Of a DNA stretch of 64,000 nt, positions 61,960 through 64,000 are shown one piece after another (the first letter of the stretch is position 1; each line of letters starts with the position of its first letter). Made by a program: the position numbers and the translations under genes. Origin of the DNA: Inonotus obliquus (Eukaryota; Basidiomycota; Agaricomycetes; Hymenochaetales; Hymenochaetaceae). The notes below the pieces were generated by a model that ran no database searches, was not told the DNA's origin, and saw nothing but the letters and a program-made list of their open reading frames with translations. The stretch lies in NCBI GenBank assembly GCA_032164295.1, contig JAJHTX010000002.1, forward strand, positions 372,001-436,000, in the 5' to 3' direction.

Positions 61960-64000
61960 ATGTCGGCTACTCGCAAACGCACAAAAGTGGTATCTTATGT
62001 TTATGATAACTCCGATTCTCAAGCAGAATCCGACTATGATCCAAAGCTGAAAAGGCCTGCGAAGCGAAAGAGGATAAAGAACTCCCCCGATACTGACAAT
62101 GATGGCAATGACATACACCATATCAAATTTGGACAATGCGCAGCGCACCCCGTTTCACTCCATGAGATCAAAGATCCTGTTGGCATGCGACGCATCCTCC
62201 TCAACTGGTATTCCGGTGTACATGAGAATAGGGGAATGCCATGGAGGAAACCATTCGATCCTTCCTTAAATGCCGGAGGACGCTCGCAGAGAGCTTATGA
62301 GGTATGTGCTATTTTAATAATCATTTGAAAAACGTAGAATCATGATGTATCAGCTGATTTACAGGTGTGGATATCGGAGATCATGTTGCAACAAACGCAG
62401 GTAGCAACCGTGATCCCTTACTACAGTCGTTGGATGGAGAAGTAGGTGTTCCAAGCTCGACACTCAGCGCTCTCATTCCACTCATCAATGACAATCTAGA
62501 TTCCCAACTATCACTGATCTCGTATGTTATCAATTCTACTCTGATCATGGGCAGTCCTCACTTGTACTTATCCAGGCAAATTCTGATATTGAGACTGTTA
62601 ACGCTCTCTGGAAAGGACTTGGATATTATTCCCGCGCTGCACGCCTACTGTCGGGCGCGCAGAAAATAGTCAAAGACCATGGTGGTCTTTTCCCAGGCAA
62701 CGCTAAGGACATGATGGCGAATGTCCCTGGCATTGGGCGATATAGCGCTGGTGCTATCTCGTCCATTGCTTACAATCAATGTGAACCAGTGGTACGGGCT
62801 TGTAACTCGCTTGTCTTTGCTCTCAATAGTGATCTAATTTCAGTTTCCTCGCGTAGTTAGATGGCAATGTGAACCGGTTGCTAAGCCGTGTTCTCGCCCT
62901 TCATGCGAATCCAAAGAGCAAATCGACATTGGACGTGCTATGGGACGGCGCAACAATGATGGTGAAAGACTCCGACGAGCCCGGTGATACTAACCAAGCG
63001 CTGATTGAACTTGGAGCCACTGTCTGTAAACCACGGGACCCGGAATGCGCTAGGTGTCCGATGAAGGACTTTTGCGGCGCCTATCGCGAGTCACAGGTAT
63101 GTATTTTCCCCCGCACAATCGTGCCTTGTTCTTATGGCTTCATTCATCAGGGTCAGGTACCTGTGGAGAACGACATTGAAGAGCTCTGCACGTTATGCGA
63201 ACCAGTTCAGCCCGGCGAAGACACGGGCGTCACGCGCTACCCAATGAAAGTTGAGCGAAAGAAGGCACGAGAGGAGGTGGATCTCGTCAACGTTGTCGAG
63301 TGGCTCGGTCCGTCAGGTACTCGGTATTTTCTGCTGGTTCGACGGCCCGAGAAAGGTTGGCCTTTTTTTCCTATCAATTAACAGTATCTAAACACGCGAT
63401 GTAGGTCTATTAGCTGGGCTACACGAGTTTCCCACACGCGCAGACATTCAGGATGCCGATGGTCCAGAAAACATCCGGGCATTAGGACAGGCCGTATTAC
63501 GGGACGTACTTTCTTCGCCTCTACTACCTTACCGTCCCTCAGTTTCGAAATGCGCTGAGACTGATTCGGCACGGAATGGCCTTCAAATAACAAAGATGAA
63601 GCCAGGAGGCGATGTACTTCACGTCTTCTCGCACATTCGGAAGACGTACCGCGTCCAGTGGATCCTTCTTGAAGGCACATTGTCGAGCTCAGACTCAGAA
63701 AAGCCTCCCACACTCAAGCCTGACTTTGTCTTTCCGTCGACTGCGTCGAGTGTCACACCGGCCAAGAGCAACAGCAAGAAGGGTGACGCCAAGAAGGATG
63801 AGACATCAACGAAATCGGAGGGCAGCAAGACCTCTTCCGCACCTCAGCGTTCTGAATCAAACTTGAGGTGGGTCAAGTATGAAGATGTAAAAGACGCCAA
63901 GTACGTGACTCAAGCCAACTTCTCCAAAAACAAGCGTTGACTGATGGTTCCTTTAGTATCGGGACTGGAGTGATGAAGGTCTGGAAGAAAGTCAACGAAC
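61960..64000 (+). CDS. MUTYH: MutY-type adenine DNA glycosylase, partial at window end
   Basis: Removes adenine opposite 8-oxoguanine in base excision repair. ATG 61960 gives [20 protein letters not shown] and a Lys/Arg-rich nuclear-type tail. Catalytic-domain blocks follow: [40 protein letters not shown] (catalytic Glu side), [20 protein letters not shown] and the helix-hairpin-helix [19 protein letters not shown]. Across an intron comes [15 protein letters not shown], holding the catalytic Asp. The iron-sulfur cluster ligands are in [17 protein letters not shown]. The C-terminal NUDIX-like part starts [11 protein letters not shown] and [14 protein letters not shown] Lys/Ser-rich insertion is seen near 63.75-63.85 kb. 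The window ends in the last part of the gene, so the stop is not seen. Confidence 0.92.

Noticed and set aside
1..64000. CRISPR arrays, operons or bacterial ribosome-binding sites
   Set aside because: The window is fungal: genes carry spliceosomal introns, and no evenly spaced identical repeats were seen.

Overview
This window is nuclear DNA of a filamentous fungus, most likely a mushroom-forming basidiomycete (Agaricomycetes). Host genes are closely packed and cut by many short GT..AG introns of about 50-60 bases. Families include basidiomycete-style F-box proteins, SAM37/metaxin, LIN1, OTU1, LUC7, RAD54 and a Crb2/53BP1-like protein. Coding exons were joined by eye, so host-gene spans are reliable but exact splice sites often are not.

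Region by region. 0.4-4.5 kb (-): mitochondrial NAD(P) transhydrogenase. 5.2-8.3 kb (+): RAD54. 8.5-9.9 kb (-): LIN1/CD2BP2-like GYF protein, head to head with SAM37/metaxin (10.0-11.4 kb). About 11.5-19.4 kb (-): a decayed non-LTR (LINE) retrotransposon whose ORF2 has in-frame stops and a roughly 1.3 kb insertion rich in GGTAC motifs. 19.5-20.8 kb (+): OTU1 deubiquitinase. 21.2-22.8 kb (-): F-box protein. 23.3-38.8 kb: a transposon nest. 38.9-40.8 kb (-): a paralogous F-box gene and a remnant of a third. 41.4-43.8 kb (+): MFS transporter. 44.2-48.0 kb (+): Crb2/53BP1-like checkpoint mediator. 48.3-51.7 kb: LUC7 (-) and a DnaJ-ankyrin protein (+). 52.1-56.1 kb: SGNH/GDSL hydrolase (-) and ABC transporter (+), followed by a relic of a second ABC C-terminus. 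56.2-59.4 kb: F-box protein (-) and PHD-type zinc-finger protein (+). 59.6-61.5 kb (-): nucleotide-sugar transporter. 61.96 kb to the end (+): MutY adenine glycosylase, cut by the window edge. Many host genes form tight divergent pairs.

The nest reads, left to right: a 657-bp mariner-type MITE; a shared TA; a structurally intact Tc1/mariner element with 29-bp perfect TIRs; then two related hAT-like non-autonomous elements, one inside the other. The inner one carries an 11.3-kb Ty3/gypsy chromodomain retrotransposon with 1462-bp LTRs that differ at two positions, and a 5-bp CTTTG target duplication.

The LTR retrotransposon is the most unusual object here. Its predicted RNA leader, about 2.55 kb from the likely transcription start to the gag ATG, contains no ATG in any frame, yet carries a 129-codon and a 530-codon ORF without a single methionine. 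The larger has a GTG in strong start context at its head and overlaps the gag start. Protease lies in the -1 frame to gag, and protease and polymerase are in one frame separated by a single TGA. Downstream of pol, a TATA-like box is followed by a 57-residue single-membrane-span protein (its ATG is the first one), an acidic Trp-rich protein, and a 253-294-residue ORF that lies within the U3 of the LTR. An 11-nt match between the predicted RNA 5' end and the primer-binding site points to Tf1/sushi-type self-priming.
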